Shown: positions 25,554 to 33,876 of the stretch, in pieces
Layout of the letters: each line of letters opens with the position of its first letter
How positions within the stretch are numbered: position 1 is the stretch's first letter
From: Candidatus Peribacterales bacterium
Lineage (GTDB): Bacteria; Patescibacteriota; Gracilibacteria; Peribacterales; Peribacteraceae
Reading direction: 5' to 3'
Assembly: GCA_020058765.1 (NCBI GenBank)
Contig: JAGVDM010000006.1
Location: 245,488-309,487 of the forward strand
Length of the DNA stretch: 64,000 bases
The notes under the pieces: model-generated
The model's database searches: none
What the model was told of the DNA's origin: nothing
The model's input: only the letters and a program-made list of their open reading frames with translations
Made by a program: the position numbers and the translations under genes

Positions 25554-26513
25554 CTACCTCCCCTTTCGCATATCCATCTTCTGCGAACTGCGAACATTGC
25601 CGGAAGCATCCACATGTTCCAGCGACCATTGCACATTAATGTGTACTGACATTCGGGAATCCGACGTGATGTGCGCACGGAACGTTTCGTCCTTTGCGAG
25701 GACTATTGGTTGTTCCGCAGGCAGGTAAATCTGCTGCCAGTGCGTAGCAGGAGCAGACGGCGCGGTGGAAAGCGTAACTCCAGGACAGAGATCAGATGTC
25801 CACCACAGGCAGACTCCGTAGAGGGTGATCGGCACATCTGTTTTCCACTCTACAGTGCCGCTACGAACACTCTTGTTCTCTGCAAGAGTCAGATCAACAT
25901 GATCCCATGTCTGTGCTGCGAGGAGTTCGTTCTCTTTGAACGTCTTCACGTACATATTGTTTATGGAAACCGTACGTGCAGGTGACCAATCCATATCGAA
26001 GCCGACGCTATCCCAGCTCGTCACCTCCTTCCACAAACGATCACCGGTGACTGGTGCAGCGAGCTGTGCGATGGACTGCGGAACCATAACGCCTCCGCGC
26101 TTGAGGAAACGTTTTGCATCGCGGAGGATTTCGATGATGTTTTCTTCGTACGCAAAATTGCCGAGTGTTTCGGATACAAGCACATCTGCATTGAACCGCT
26201 CTTTCACATCTTCGGATCGTGAATGGATGAATTCGCAATTGGTAATGCCACTACGTTTGGCAATTTCTCTACTTAACGCAAAGAACTCCGGCTCACATTC
26301 GAGCAGTATCACGCGCCCTGCACCAAGCTTGGCAGCGAGGAACCCAAGGAATCCTGTACCCGCGCCGACGTCTACAACAGTGCACCCAGGTGTAACCACT
26401 TTCTTGAGTGCTGCGGCAAACGCCTCGTTGCGCGGGCGATCGGCAAGGATGAGCCGCTGGTAGTCGATCATGGACATGCGCGGGGAGTGTACTCCGGAAG
26501 CAATTTTCGGCAC
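25554..26513 (-). CDS. PRMT-like class I methyltransferase
   Basis: 319 aa. SAM site VVDVGAGTGFLGFLAAKLGAGRVILLECEP, then DVLVSETLGNFAYEENIIEILRDAKRFLKRGGVMVPQ. The S-E-x-x-G-x-x-x-x-E arrangement is the double-E loop that binds arginine in protein arginine methyltransferases. A beta-rich C-terminal half (residues 150-319) would be the PRMT barrel; it lacks an obvious THW loop. Bacterial PRMT-like proteins are uncommon and their substrates mostly unknown. Ends 5 bases from the convergent NlpC-like gene. Confidence 0.7.
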   Translation of the reverse strand: MPKIASGVHSPRMSMIDYQRLILADRPRNEAFAAALKKVVTPGCTVVDVGAGTGFLGFLAAKLGAGRVILLECEPEFFALSREIAKRSGITNCEFIHSRSEDVKERFNADVLVSETLGNFAYEENIIEILRDAKRFLKRGGVMVPQSIAQLAAPVTGDRLWKEVTSWDSVGFDMDWSPARTVSINNMYVKTFKENELLAAQTWDHVDLTLAENKSVRSGTVEWKTDVPITLYGVCLWWTSDLCPGVTLSTAPSAPATHWQQIYLPAEQPIVLAKDETFRAHITSDSRMSVHINVQWSLEHVDASGNVRSSQKMDMRKGR

Positions 26514-26524
26514 ACTGAACGCTC

Positions 26525-27469
26525 ATGGAAATCTTCCCCGAAATTGAACCGTACGACACTGGCACACTCCAAGTGGATGATCTGCACACGCTCTACTACG
26601 AGCAGTGTGGTAATCCAGCGGGCGTGCCCGCCGTATTCGTGCACGGTGGCCCAGGAGGGGGCTGTGGTTCGCGCGACCGGCGGTTCTTCGATCCCGCGTT
26701 CTACCGCATCATCCTCTTTGATCAGCGCGGAGCAGGGCGGAGCACACCGCTTGGGGAGATTACAAACAATACGACGCAGCACCTCGCGGAAGATATGGAG
26801 AAATTGCGCGAACATCTGGATGTAGACCACTGGCACGTGTTCGGCGGCTCATGGGGAAGCACCCTATCGCTCTACTACGCGGAGGCATTCCCCGAACGCG
26901 TAATGAGCCTCACACTGCGCGGAATCTTTTTGATGACGCAACGCGAGTTGGACTGGTGGTTTGCGCATGTGCAGCAGTTCTTCCCAGAGCATTGGGAAGC
27001 CTGGCGTGACCACCTAGATGAGCACGAGCGTCATGAATTGCCCGAGGCATATCATCGAAAGCTCACGAGTAACGATCCAACAGTGCGACAAGCTGCTGCC
27101 GAAGCTTGGGCTCGCTACGAAGCTTCTTGCTGCACGCTGCGGCCCAACCCGGAATTCTTGAAAGGCTTTATGAAACCAGAGCGCGCACTGGGGCTGGCAC
27201 GAATTGAATCGCACTACTTCCGCAATAACCGGTTTGAGCCAGATGATCTGCTCCTGCGAAATGTCGACAAGATCCGCCACATTCCCGGAGTGATTGTGCA
27301 GGGTCGCTACGATGTGATCTGCCCGCCTCTCGCGGCATTCACCCTCGCCAAGCAGTGGCCAGAAGCCACGCTGGTGATTGTGGAAGATGCTGGGCATTCC
27401 TCCTGGGAACCAGGGATTTCTTCGGCGCTCGTGGAGGCGACGGAGAAGTGGAAATCTCTCCGGTCATAA
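26525..27469 (+). CDS. pip: Proline iminopeptidase (alpha/beta hydrolase, S33)
   Basis: 314 aa, typical length. VHGGPGGGCG oxyanion loop, FDQRGAGRSTP, nucleophile elbow GGSWGSTLSLYYAE, acid in QGRYDVICPP, and His in EDAGHSSWEPG. It releases N-terminal proline from peptides in the cytoplasm. Divergent from the PRMT-like gene by 11 bases. Copy B of the double-hairpin repeat begins 4 bases after its stop. Confidence 0.93.
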   Translation: MEIFPEIEPYDTGTLQVDDLHTLYYEQCGNPAGVPAVFVHGGPGGGCGSRDRRFFDPAFYRIILFDQRGAGRSTPLGEITNNTTQHLAEDMEKLREHLDVDHWHVFGGSWGSTLSLYYAEAFPERVMSLTLRGIFLMTQRELDWWFAHVQQFFPEHWEAWRDHLDEHERHELPEAYHRKLTSNDPTVRQAAAEAWARYEASCCTLRPNPEFLKGFMKPERALGLARIESHYFRNNRFEPDDLLLRNVDKIRHIPGVIVQGRYDVICPPLAAFTLAKQWPEATLVIVEDAGHSSWEPGISSALVEATEKWKSLRS

Positions 27470-27472
27470 ACA

Positions 27473-27580
27473 GGCAGGTTCCGCGCGCCACGGGGGGGGT
27501 GAAGAGGCAAGCGGAGCGGGAGTTGGCGCGCGGTGCGTTTTCTTTGCTTCTTTTCTTTGTCGGGGAGACAAAGAAAGAAG
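27473..27580 (+). repeat. Double-hairpin intergenic repeat, copy B
   Basis: Second copy of the element at 24279-24382. CCGCGCGCCA (27481-27490) pairs with TGGCGCGCGG (27524-27533). CTTCTTTTCTTTGTC (27547-27561) pairs with GACAAAGAAAGAAG (27567-27580) with one bulged T. The change from GTAC to CTTC ends is compensated on both arms, so pairing is conserved. Confidence 0.85.
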
Positions 27581-27695
27581 GTGAGGAAATGCCCGGCATT
27601 CTTCTTGACCCCCCTGTAAAGCGCCCCGTACACTCGCGCCCGCAATCGATTCCCTGGTACGCATCAGTCGTATCGGGTTTACCCACGAATCGCCT

Positions 27696-28259
27696 ATGGC
27701 AACTCTTACGCCATCATCGGAAGACACACGCATCTACGAACTGTGCGTGCTCCTGCCATACCCTATGCAGCCCAAAGAGCTGTCTGAGGTGCAAAATGAA
27801 GTGGAGAAATTGTTCGAGGAAGCAGGTGGCAAACAGGTAGCCAAAGACGTTTGGGGTCGCCGCGGTTTGGCCTACAAGATTGAAGGAAGCACCGAAGGGA
27901 TCTTCGTTGTGTACTACTACGATCTTCTCCCAGAGAAAATGGAGGAGATTGAGCATGCACTGCGCATTATGCCAAAGGTGCTGCGCCACATGGTGGTAAA
28001 GCCACCAAAGGACTACCAGGTGGTGGAATTCTCCAAGAAGTACGAAGAGTGGAAGCAGTCTGAACAGTCGGCTGTAGAAACACGCAAAAAGGATCAGGAG
28101 GAGGAACTGCGCAAGAAGATGATCGCCAAGCAGCAGCGCCAGACGAAGCGCGCAGAACCTGCTCCAAAGAAGGTAGTAAAGGAAGTAACAGAGAAGGATG
28201 AAGGCAAGATCACCGCAGAAATTGATAAACTTATTTCTGCTGACGAATTAGAGCTCTAA
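27696..28259 (+). CDS. rpsF: 30S ribosomal protein bS6, with C-terminal extension
   Basis: 187 aa; the S6 fold occupies residues 10-110 (RIYELCVLLPYPMQPKELSEVQNEVEKLF, DVWGRRGLAYKIEGSTEGIFVVYYYDLLPEKMEEIEHALRIMPKVLRHMVVKPP). About 75 further residues are charged and helical (KKDQEEELRKKMIAKQQRQTKRAEPAPKK), beyond the usual length. S6 pairs with S18 on the 30S platform, and rpsR follows directly. The ssb gene usually between them is missing. Confidence 0.95.
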   Translation: MATLTPSSEDTRIYELCVLLPYPMQPKELSEVQNEVEKLFEEAGGKQVAKDVWGRRGLAYKIEGSTEGIFVVYYYDLLPEKMEEIEHALRIMPKVLRHMVVKPPKDYQVVEFSKKYEEWKQSEQSAVETRKKDQEEELRKKMIAKQQRQTKRAEPAPKKVVKEVTEKDEGKITAEIDKLISADELEL

Positions 28260-28269
28260 CCTCTCTCCT

Positions 28270-28512
28270 ATGTTCAATAAGAACCAGCAACAGCAGCGGC
28301 GCGCCGACCCTCGGCTCAAGAAGTGCCCTTTCTGCGATAGAGAGGTGGAGTACGTGGATTACAAAGATTACCCCACGCTCAAGCCATACACCGATTACTT
28401 CGGCAACATCCGCCAGCGCTACTACACGGGCGTCTGCCTGCGTCACCAGAAGATGCTGAAGCCTGCGATTGAACGCGCACGCTTTATGGGCATGCTTGCG
28501 TACCGCAAGTAA
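28270..28512 (+). CDS. rpsR: 30S ribosomal protein bS18
   Basis: 80 aa. LKKCPFCDREVEYVDYKDYPTLKPYTDYFGNIRQRYYTGVCLRHQKMLKPAIERARFMGMLAYRK carries the S18 core (L-x-x-Y-I/F-x-x-x-G-x-I-x-x-R...Q-x-x-L-x-x-A-I-x-R-A-R). It keeps a zinc-binding C-x-x-C ... C-x-x-H set. It binds 16S rRNA together with S6, 10 bases downstream of rpsF. Confidence 0.96.
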   Translation: MFNKNQQQQRRADPRLKKCPFCDREVEYVDYKDYPTLKPYTDYFGNIRQRYYTGVCLRHQKMLKPAIERARFMGMLAYRK

Positions 28513-28578
28513 TTCACGTCTCGCAAATACTATGAGAGCCTGATTGCAGCTTTCCTTTGGATTGCGCACAATTAGCCT

Positions 28579-29325
28579 ATGTCCGGACATAGCAAATGGG
28601 CGAACATTCGTGTGCGCAAAGGCGCACAGGATGCCAAACGCGGCAAGATCTACACGCGGCATTCGAAATTGATCGAAATTGCCGCACGCGAAGGGGGTAA
28701 TGGCGACCCTGAAAAGAACGGCAGACTCGCTACTGCCGTCGAGAACGCCAAAATGGACAACGTCCCGAATGCGAATATTGAACGTGCGATCAAAAAGGGC
28801 ACAGGCGAGCTGAAGGGCGCCATTACCGAAGCCATTACCTACGAAGCGTACGGGCCTGGTGGTGTGGCCTGCATTATTGAAGGGTTTACCGATAATAAGA
28901 ACCGAACACTCAATAACGTGCGCTCTGCAATCGAGCGACGAGGTGGTAAATGGGCAGAGAGCGGTTCGGTGCTTTTTCTGTTTGATCGCAAGGGTGTTAT
29001 TCATGCTGAGGGCAAACTGAGTGACGACGCCGAATTGGGCTTAATCGACGCTGGAGCGGAGGATATCGACCGCAGTGGCACGAGTTTTACAGTCACAACC
29101 GCGGCGGGGAATTGGTCAAAGGTACGCGATGTATTGAAGGATGACGGCTGCACCATTCACGATGCAGGCCTGAAGTATGTGGCAAAGCAGCACATGGCAA
29201 TTGCAGACGTAGAATCCGCAAGAAAGCTCATGGAATTCATCGATGCAATCGAAGAAGACGAAGATGTGAGCGAAGTACACACAAACGCAGACATAGCCGA
29301 AGAGATCGGAATGCAATTGTCGTAG
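28579..29325 (+). CDS. yebC: YebC/PmpR family protein
   Basis: 248 aa, canonical MSGHSKWANIRVRKGAQDAKRGKIYTRHSKLIEIAAREGG start, then NVPNANIERAIKKGTGEL and EAYGPGGVACIIEGFTDNKNRT. YebC proteins were described as transcription regulators, and more recent work links them to translation of proline-rich stretches. The acidic C-terminus is normal. Monocistronic, with CACAAT 6 bases before the ATG. Confidence 0.95.
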   Translation: MSGHSKWANIRVRKGAQDAKRGKIYTRHSKLIEIAAREGGNGDPEKNGRLATAVENAKMDNVPNANIERAIKKGTGELKGAITEAITYEAYGPGGVACIIEGFTDNKNRTLNNVRSAIERRGGKWAESGSVLFLFDRKGVIHAEGKLSDDAELGLIDAGAEDIDRSGTSFTVTTAAGNWSKVRDVLKDDGCTIHDAGLKYVAKQHMAIADVESARKLMEFIDAIEEDEDVSEVHTNADIAEEIGMQLS

Positions 29326-29327
29326 AA

Positions 29328-32300
29328 CTACTCCACAACGATTGATCGTGTTCCCCACTCCACTTCGGAGCCGCTACGATCTGTAGTACGCAGGACAAGT
29401 GTGAACTGACCCGCGCGTCTGCTAGCCCATGTGCGACGATACACTCCTTCTCCGCTTGTAAGCCGAAGGAGCACATCTTCCTCGCCGGATTCGTCATTGC
29501 GTACAAGTACCTGCAGCTCACGAATATCCTCACCCACGAACGGAACCTGGAACGACATGCTCACCGATGCGCCAATCGCGAGCGTCACATTGCTAGTAGG
29601 AGTAAGAATCGACGGCTCTTTATCATTCGCCACAGGTGCATCCTCTTCTGGCTCTGGCTCATCGGGCACAGCTGCTCCGCCTACACCAATAGTGATCTCG
29701 TCCTCGCCAGTGTGCTCAGCAACATCTTCCGCAACAGCACGTAAGCGGTACGTGCCTGCAGGAAGATCAAGCGTGTAGTCGAATGTGTACGGAGATGTCG
29801 GCTTCGTGGTGAGCAATGTGTCATCCAAGTAGAACTGTACGTACTTCACCGCACCAGAATCGTCTTCTGCTTCGGCGCGAATACGGATGTCTTCACCAAT
29901 GGCGAACGAACGTTTTTTTGGCTCCAATATGTGGACAACTGGCGAACCTGTGTCTTCACCAAATCGGAACTCCACGCTCGCAACTGCCTTGTTGAAGTAT
30001 TCATCTTCCAGGGTGACATCCAGCGTATGTACACCATCCAGATCCACAGAACGTGGCACACGAATGGTTGCCTGATATGGCGGCTCTGTTTCGATCGCAA
30101 CACGTCGCCCATCCAGTTCGTAGCGCACCTCGCGCACTGCAGCGCCTGCAGTCCATTTGATCACCGGAGAAAATGCGGGGTACGCAGCAATGCCACCCTC
30201 GGTAGGCGACACAATTTCCAGTTCCGGCTTTACTAGGCGACCAGGCGTAAGGGATGGATCACATTCTTCGGTTGGTGCCTGCGGAAGAGGCAATACGGAA
30301 CCAGTATGTGTTTCGGATGCATTCCACAATTCCATCTGCTCGGCCATCCACGCCTGCACACCCGTTTCCCATTCCGGCCAACGATCCGGCAGAATGCTGT
30401 GTGCATTAAAGAAACTCTTTTCTTCGCGCGCGTCCTCGGGGCAGGTGTCGGAAGCAAGTAGCCCGGTTAACTTATCGACCATGAGCGTCACGCAAGCCGG
30501 ATCGAGCTCTGTAGGTGCGCGCTCGCGCAGGAACACATCGGCGCGGCGCAAATGTACTGGCGTGCATTCCGTGGGTAATTGCCCCGAAAGCATAGATACC
30601 TGTGGCTGTACCAACCCCTCTGGAGGCGTGAATGTGGTTACCGGTGCCTCGAGCGTGCGGTGGGCGGCGTACATGAAGTCCTGCCAAATCGCGCTAGATG
30701 TATTGAGGCCATCGGCCTTTTCGAACATAGCGCTGCTATCGGCATTCCCAGCCCATACGCCTGTAACAATGTTTGGCGTGTACCCCAGCACCCAAGCATT
30801 ATCCGGCTTGCGCAGCAGACAACCTCCGCCGTTTTCTGCCCATTCTAAGCACTTGTTGCTGGTGCCGGTTTTGGCTGCGGTTTGATACCCGGGGACCGTA
30901 AGCCGTGTCTTCCAGAACTCGCTTGGACGTACAGATTCATCACTCAAAATGGAGGTGATCTGGTACGCAATGCGCTCGTCGAGTGCCTTTGTTCCACCGG
31001 TGTCTTCTTCCGCCTCATATAAGATGTTTCCATTTTTATCTTTGATGGATCGAATGGCGACAACTGGTTTGAATACGCCACCATTCGCAAATGTGGCGTA
31101 TGCATTGGTCATTTCGAATAGTGGCGTTTCCGCGGCACCTAATGCCAGCGGCCAACCGTAATCAAATTCACCTCGCGCCTCGGCGAGTTCACGGCGACGC
31201 TCTAGCGGTGCCGGTGCACCCATGCTGGCAACCAATCGAAGGATATTGTCTTCGCCACCTGCAAGGAAGAATGCTTTTGCAGCAGGAATATTGCGCGAAG
31301 CACCGAGCGCCTGACGAATGGTGAGCGGCCCCCAGAACCCGCCATCGAAGTTCTGTGGTTCATCATCACCAAATCTTGTCTTCACATCGAAGAGGACTGT
31401 TGCCGGTCCGTAGCCGTTTTCGAATGCCTTGGCATACACGAACGGTTTAAAGCTGGATCCGGGCTGACGGGGCACCTGCACCATATCAATTTTGCCGCCG
31501 TGGTCTTCGTCATTGAAGTCTGCATTCCCAACATATGCGAGAACCTCTCGCGTTTTGGGCTCCAAAGCCATCAAAGCAATATTGTGACCGCCGAATCTGT
31601 CGAGCACATCTTGCCGATGCTTCTCTACCGTTGCTTCCGCTGCTTGCTGAATCTCCCAGTCGAGCGTGGTTTCGATCTGCATGCCTCCACGTTCGAGCAA
31701 CCCCTCTTCTGCACCTGGAATCAGAGTGCCAAGCTGATCACGTACCCATAGCACAAAGTGTGGCGCACGGATGTCTTCCCGGGCAGATGCAAATACGAGT
31801 GTTTCTAATTCATCCAATGCGGCCAGGCGCTCCTGCTCCGTGATGTACTCTTGATCCTGCATATTGCGCAGCACCTGATCGGTACGACCACCGACGTACA
31901 CCACTGTGGAACCCGTCCCAATGTTGCCGCCGAGCAAGCCGATGCGCACTTCCCCATTGGGAATCTGCGAAGCAGTGGTGATTTTTCCTTCCAGAATATC
32001 TGCCATAACCTCCGTACTCACCGTGGAGTAGCGGTGGCTGCCGTAGGGGTTGAAATACGATGGACGCTGCGGTAAGCCCGCAAGCACCGCAGATTGCGCG
32101 AGAGATAGATCCTGCACTGGAATACCGAAGTACCGTTGGCTCGCCTGTGCCGCACCATAGGCGTTCTGCCCAAACGGAATCCAGTTTAAGTAGAGAGTGA
32201 TCAGTTCGTCCTTATCGAACCGGCTTTCCATCTGACATCCAAGGATGAGCTCCTTCAGCTTACGACTGATGATGTTCTCCTTCTGCAGATCGAGTGCGTT

Positions 32301-32804
32301 GCGTGCGAGCTGGCGCGTGAGCGTGGATGCACCGCCCGCTTGCCCAAAGCGAAATACAACACGCGCGAGCGCTCGAACATCCAAGCAACCGCGTTCATAG
32401 AAGCGCTCGTCCTCAATGGCGACGATGGCGTCTTTCAGATCTTGCGGCAGCAAATTCCCCTCCACATACGTACGATCTTCCTCCTGGAAGAATCGGTAGA
32501 GCTCTACGCCATTGCGATCCACCATGACCGTGCTTTGTGACGCGAGAAAGTTTCGTGGATCGGTGATGTCCGGCAGGGTGAACCACAAATAGAGCGCGAA
32601 GAGTAATCCCAAGCCCACTGCAATGGCACCTACCCACACCACAACGCGCTTCGTACCTCCTCGCAATACATGCACAACAAGACGGGCGCACCAAGAGAAC
32701 GCACCACTGATCGCACCTCCCACTGATCGAAGTGAGCGCATGTCACGGCGATGACGTCTTCCGTGCCGCGAGAGCTGATGGGAACGGAAACCCTGAATAG
32801 TCAT
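29328..32804 (-). CDS. Bifunctional penicillin-binding protein 1A with Ig-like tail
   Basis: 1158 aa. A basic cytoplasmic head, one membrane helix (residues 55-76), then the GT51 glycosyltransferase (AIVAIEDERFYERG at 127-140; the E is catalytic). The transpeptidase follows with SSFKPF (SxxK, about 450-455), SRN (about 503) and KTGTSN (about 645). It polymerises and cross-links peptidoglycan. The last 330 residues hold two or three beta-sandwich repeats (SPVIKWTAGAAVREVRYELDG; GEDIRIRAEAEDDSGAVKYVQFYLD) and a Pro/Glu linker, well beyond the usual 750-850 aa. Confidence 0.93.
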   Translation of the reverse strand: MTIQGFRSHQLSRHGRRHRRDMRSLRSVGGAISGAFSWCARLVVHVLRGGTKRVVVWVGAIAVGLGLLFALYLWFTLPDITDPRNFLASQSTVMVDRNGVELYRFFQEEDRTYVEGNLLPQDLKDAIVAIEDERFYERGCLDVRALARVVFRFGQAGGASTLTRQLARNALDLQKENIISRKLKELILGCQMESRFDKDELITLYLNWIPFGQNAYGAAQASQRYFGIPVQDLSLAQSAVLAGLPQRPSYFNPYGSHRYSTVSTEVMADILEGKITTASQIPNGEVRIGLLGGNIGTGSTVVYVGGRTDQVLRNMQDQEYITEQERLAALDELETLVFASAREDIRAPHFVLWVRDQLGTLIPGAEEGLLERGGMQIETTLDWEIQQAAEATVEKHRQDVLDRFGGHNIALMALEPKTREVLAYVGNADFNDEDHGGKIDMVQVPRQPGSSFKPFVYAKAFENGYGPATVLFDVKTRFGDDEPQNFDGGFWGPLTIRQALGASRNIPAAKAFFLAGGEDNILRLVASMGAPAPLERRRELAEARGEFDYGWPLALGAAETPLFEMTNAYATFANGGVFKPVVAIRSIKDKNGNILYEAEEDTGGTKALDERIAYQITSILSDESVRPSEFWKTRLTVPGYQTAAKTGTSNKCLEWAENGGGCLLRKPDNAWVLGYTPNIVTGVWAGNADSSAMFEKADGLNTSSAIWQDFMYAAHRTLEAPVTTFTPPEGLVQPQVSMLSGQLPTECTPVHLRRADVFLRERAPTELDPACVTLMVDKLTGLLASDTCPEDAREEKSFFNAHSILPDRWPEWETGVQAWMAEQMELWNASETHTGSVLPLPQAPTEECDPSLTPGRLVKPELEIVSPTEGGIAAYPAFSPVIKWTAGAAVREVRYELDGRRVAIETEPPYQATIRVPRSVDLDGVHTLDVTLEDEYFNKAVASVEFRFGEDTGSPVVHILEPKKRSFAIGEDIRIRAEAEDDSGAVKYVQFYLDDTLLTTKPTSPYTFDYTLDLPAGTYRLRAVAEDVAEHTGEDEITIGVGGAAVPDEPEPEEDAPVANDKEPSILTPTSNVTLAIGASVSMSFQVPFVGEDIRELQVLVRNDESGEEDVLLRLTSGEGVYRRTWASRRAGQFTLVLRTTDRSGSEVEWGTRSIVVE

Positions 32805-32869
32805 ACGCGAGGCACGAGTGTACGGGGCACATCCTTACACCGCAACGTGCAGACCGAGAAAGTCTCTGG

Positions 32870-32879
32870 TATATATACT
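32870..32879 (+). promoter_or_regulatory. Extended -10 element (TGGTATATATACT)
   Basis: TATACT at 32874-32879 with an upstream TGG gives an extended -10 on the plus strand, in the gap divergent to the PBP gene. It should start the pilin-like/TPR/ftsX/recO unit. Confidence 0.4.
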
Positions 32880-32947
32880 GTCAAATGTTGCCACTCGCAC
32901 ACTCCTATTGGCTCCTATGGAACACAAGCACGCGGAGAGCCAAAGCA

Positions 32948-33214
32948 ATGGAAACGCTGACTGTAGACATCGGGCCGGAGTTAGAGCCAGCTGATATCGT
33001 CTCCAACCTGATTTCTGTGCTCGATAGCACAATTGTCTATGTGGCCGTTGCCACATTTATTGTCGGCGCATTCCTCTATACCACCTCTGGCGGCAAGGAC
33101 GACCGCAAGAGCATGGGGAAGGATTTCATGGTCGGTGCGGTCATTGGAGTAGTGATTGTGAAGGGCGCAAAGACGATTCTCAATTTGACCATGTATTTCA
33201 TTTACGGAACGTAG
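32948..33214 (+). CDS. TrbC/VirB2-like small two-helix membrane protein
   Basis: METLTVDIGPELEPADIVSNLISVLDSTIVYVAVATFIVGAFLYTTSGGKDDRKSMGKDFMVGAVIGVVIVKGAKTILNLTMYFIYGT, 88 aa. Two membrane helices are joined by a short polar loop (SGGKDDRKS), the architecture of VirB2/TrbC pilin-type proteins that are widespread in CPR genomes. GGAG lies 10 bases before ATG 32948. The frame opens at 32885, directly behind the -10 element, and would add a 21-residue N-terminus. No other conjugation or secretion gene is adjacent. Confidence 0.6.
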   Translation: METLTVDIGPELEPADIVSNLISVLDSTIVYVAVATFIVGAFLYTTSGGKDDRKSMGKDFMVGAVIGVVIVKGAKTILNLTMYFIYGT

Positions 33215-33222
33215 ACTCGCGT

Positions 33223-33237
33223 TACAATTACAATCCC
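33223..33237 (+). promoter_or_regulatory. Doubled TACAAT before the TPR gene
   Basis: TACAATTACAAT at 33223-33234 precedes ATG 33238 by 9 and 3 bases. The first copy fits a leaderless start. Confidence 0.4.
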
Positions 33238-33855
33238 ATGCAGGATTCCACCCAGGAAAACACGCTACGCAAACTGGAGGAGGCCGAGCAGCTCAAACTG
33301 GACGGGAAGTATGAGGTAGCATTGGAAATTCTGGAACAGCTCCTCGTTGAAGACCCGCAGAATGTGTCCGCATTGGAAGAGGTGGCAGATAATGAGTTGA
33401 GTTTGGAACGGTACGAGCGAGCATCCGCTGCCGCAACTCGAGCAGTTGCCCTCGATAGCCAAAGTTATATGGGCCATTACATTTTGGGTTACCTACACTG
33501 CCAGTACAGCAGGTGGGAACCCGCCATTACCGAGCTCAAAGAGGCGAACACGCTACAACCGAATAATCCGGAAATACTGCGGTGTTTGGGGTGGGCACTC
33601 TTCAGCGTCGGTCAACGTACGCAGGGCATCGTAACGCTCGAGCGATCTCTCAATCTCGACCCAGAAAATTCTCTGACGCTCTGCGATTTGGGGGCAGCAT
33701 ATTTGAAGACACACAACGTGCCCAAAGCCAAAGCACTACTGCAGCACAGTCTGGATCTTGATCCCGGCAATATACGTGCATTCAAGTGCGTACAAGATGC
33801 CGAACGCATGGAACGTCAGCGTCGCACAAGTAAGCAGCGCGTGCGCCAAGGATAG
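33238..33855 (+). CDS. Tetratricopeptide repeat protein
   Basis: 205 aa with about five TPR units in tandem (LKLDGKYEVALEILEQLLVEDPQN; EEVADNELSLERYERASAAATRAVALDSQS; YILGYLHCQYSRWEPAITELKEANTLQPNN; LGWALFSVGQRTQGIVTLERSLNLDPEN; LGAAYLKTHNVPKAKALLQHSLDLDPGN). No signal peptide or catalytic domain. TPRs are protein-binding scaffolds; the partner is unknown. It lies between the pilin-like gene and ftsX. Confidence 0.85.
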   Translation: MQDSTQENTLRKLEEAEQLKLDGKYEVALEILEQLLVEDPQNVSALEEVADNELSLERYERASAAATRAVALDSQSYMGHYILGYLHCQYSRWEPAITELKEANTLQPNNPEILRCLGWALFSVGQRTQGIVTLERSLNLDPENSLTLCDLGAAYLKTHNVPKAKALLQHSLDLDPGNIRAFKCVQDAERMERQRRTSKQRVRQG

Positions 33856-33863
33856 TGACAGCG

Positions 33864-33876
33864 TATACTGGCGCGG
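33864..33876 (+). promoter_or_regulatory. TATACT -10 element before ftsX
   Basis: TATACT (33864-33869) is 7 bases before ATG 33877, another leaderless-type start. Confidence 0.45.

Noticed and set aside
28231-29004. 257-aa minus-strand ORF opposite rpsR and yebC
   Set aside because: It lies antisense to two well-identified genes and has no recognisable domain; a shadow frame of YebC coding sequence.
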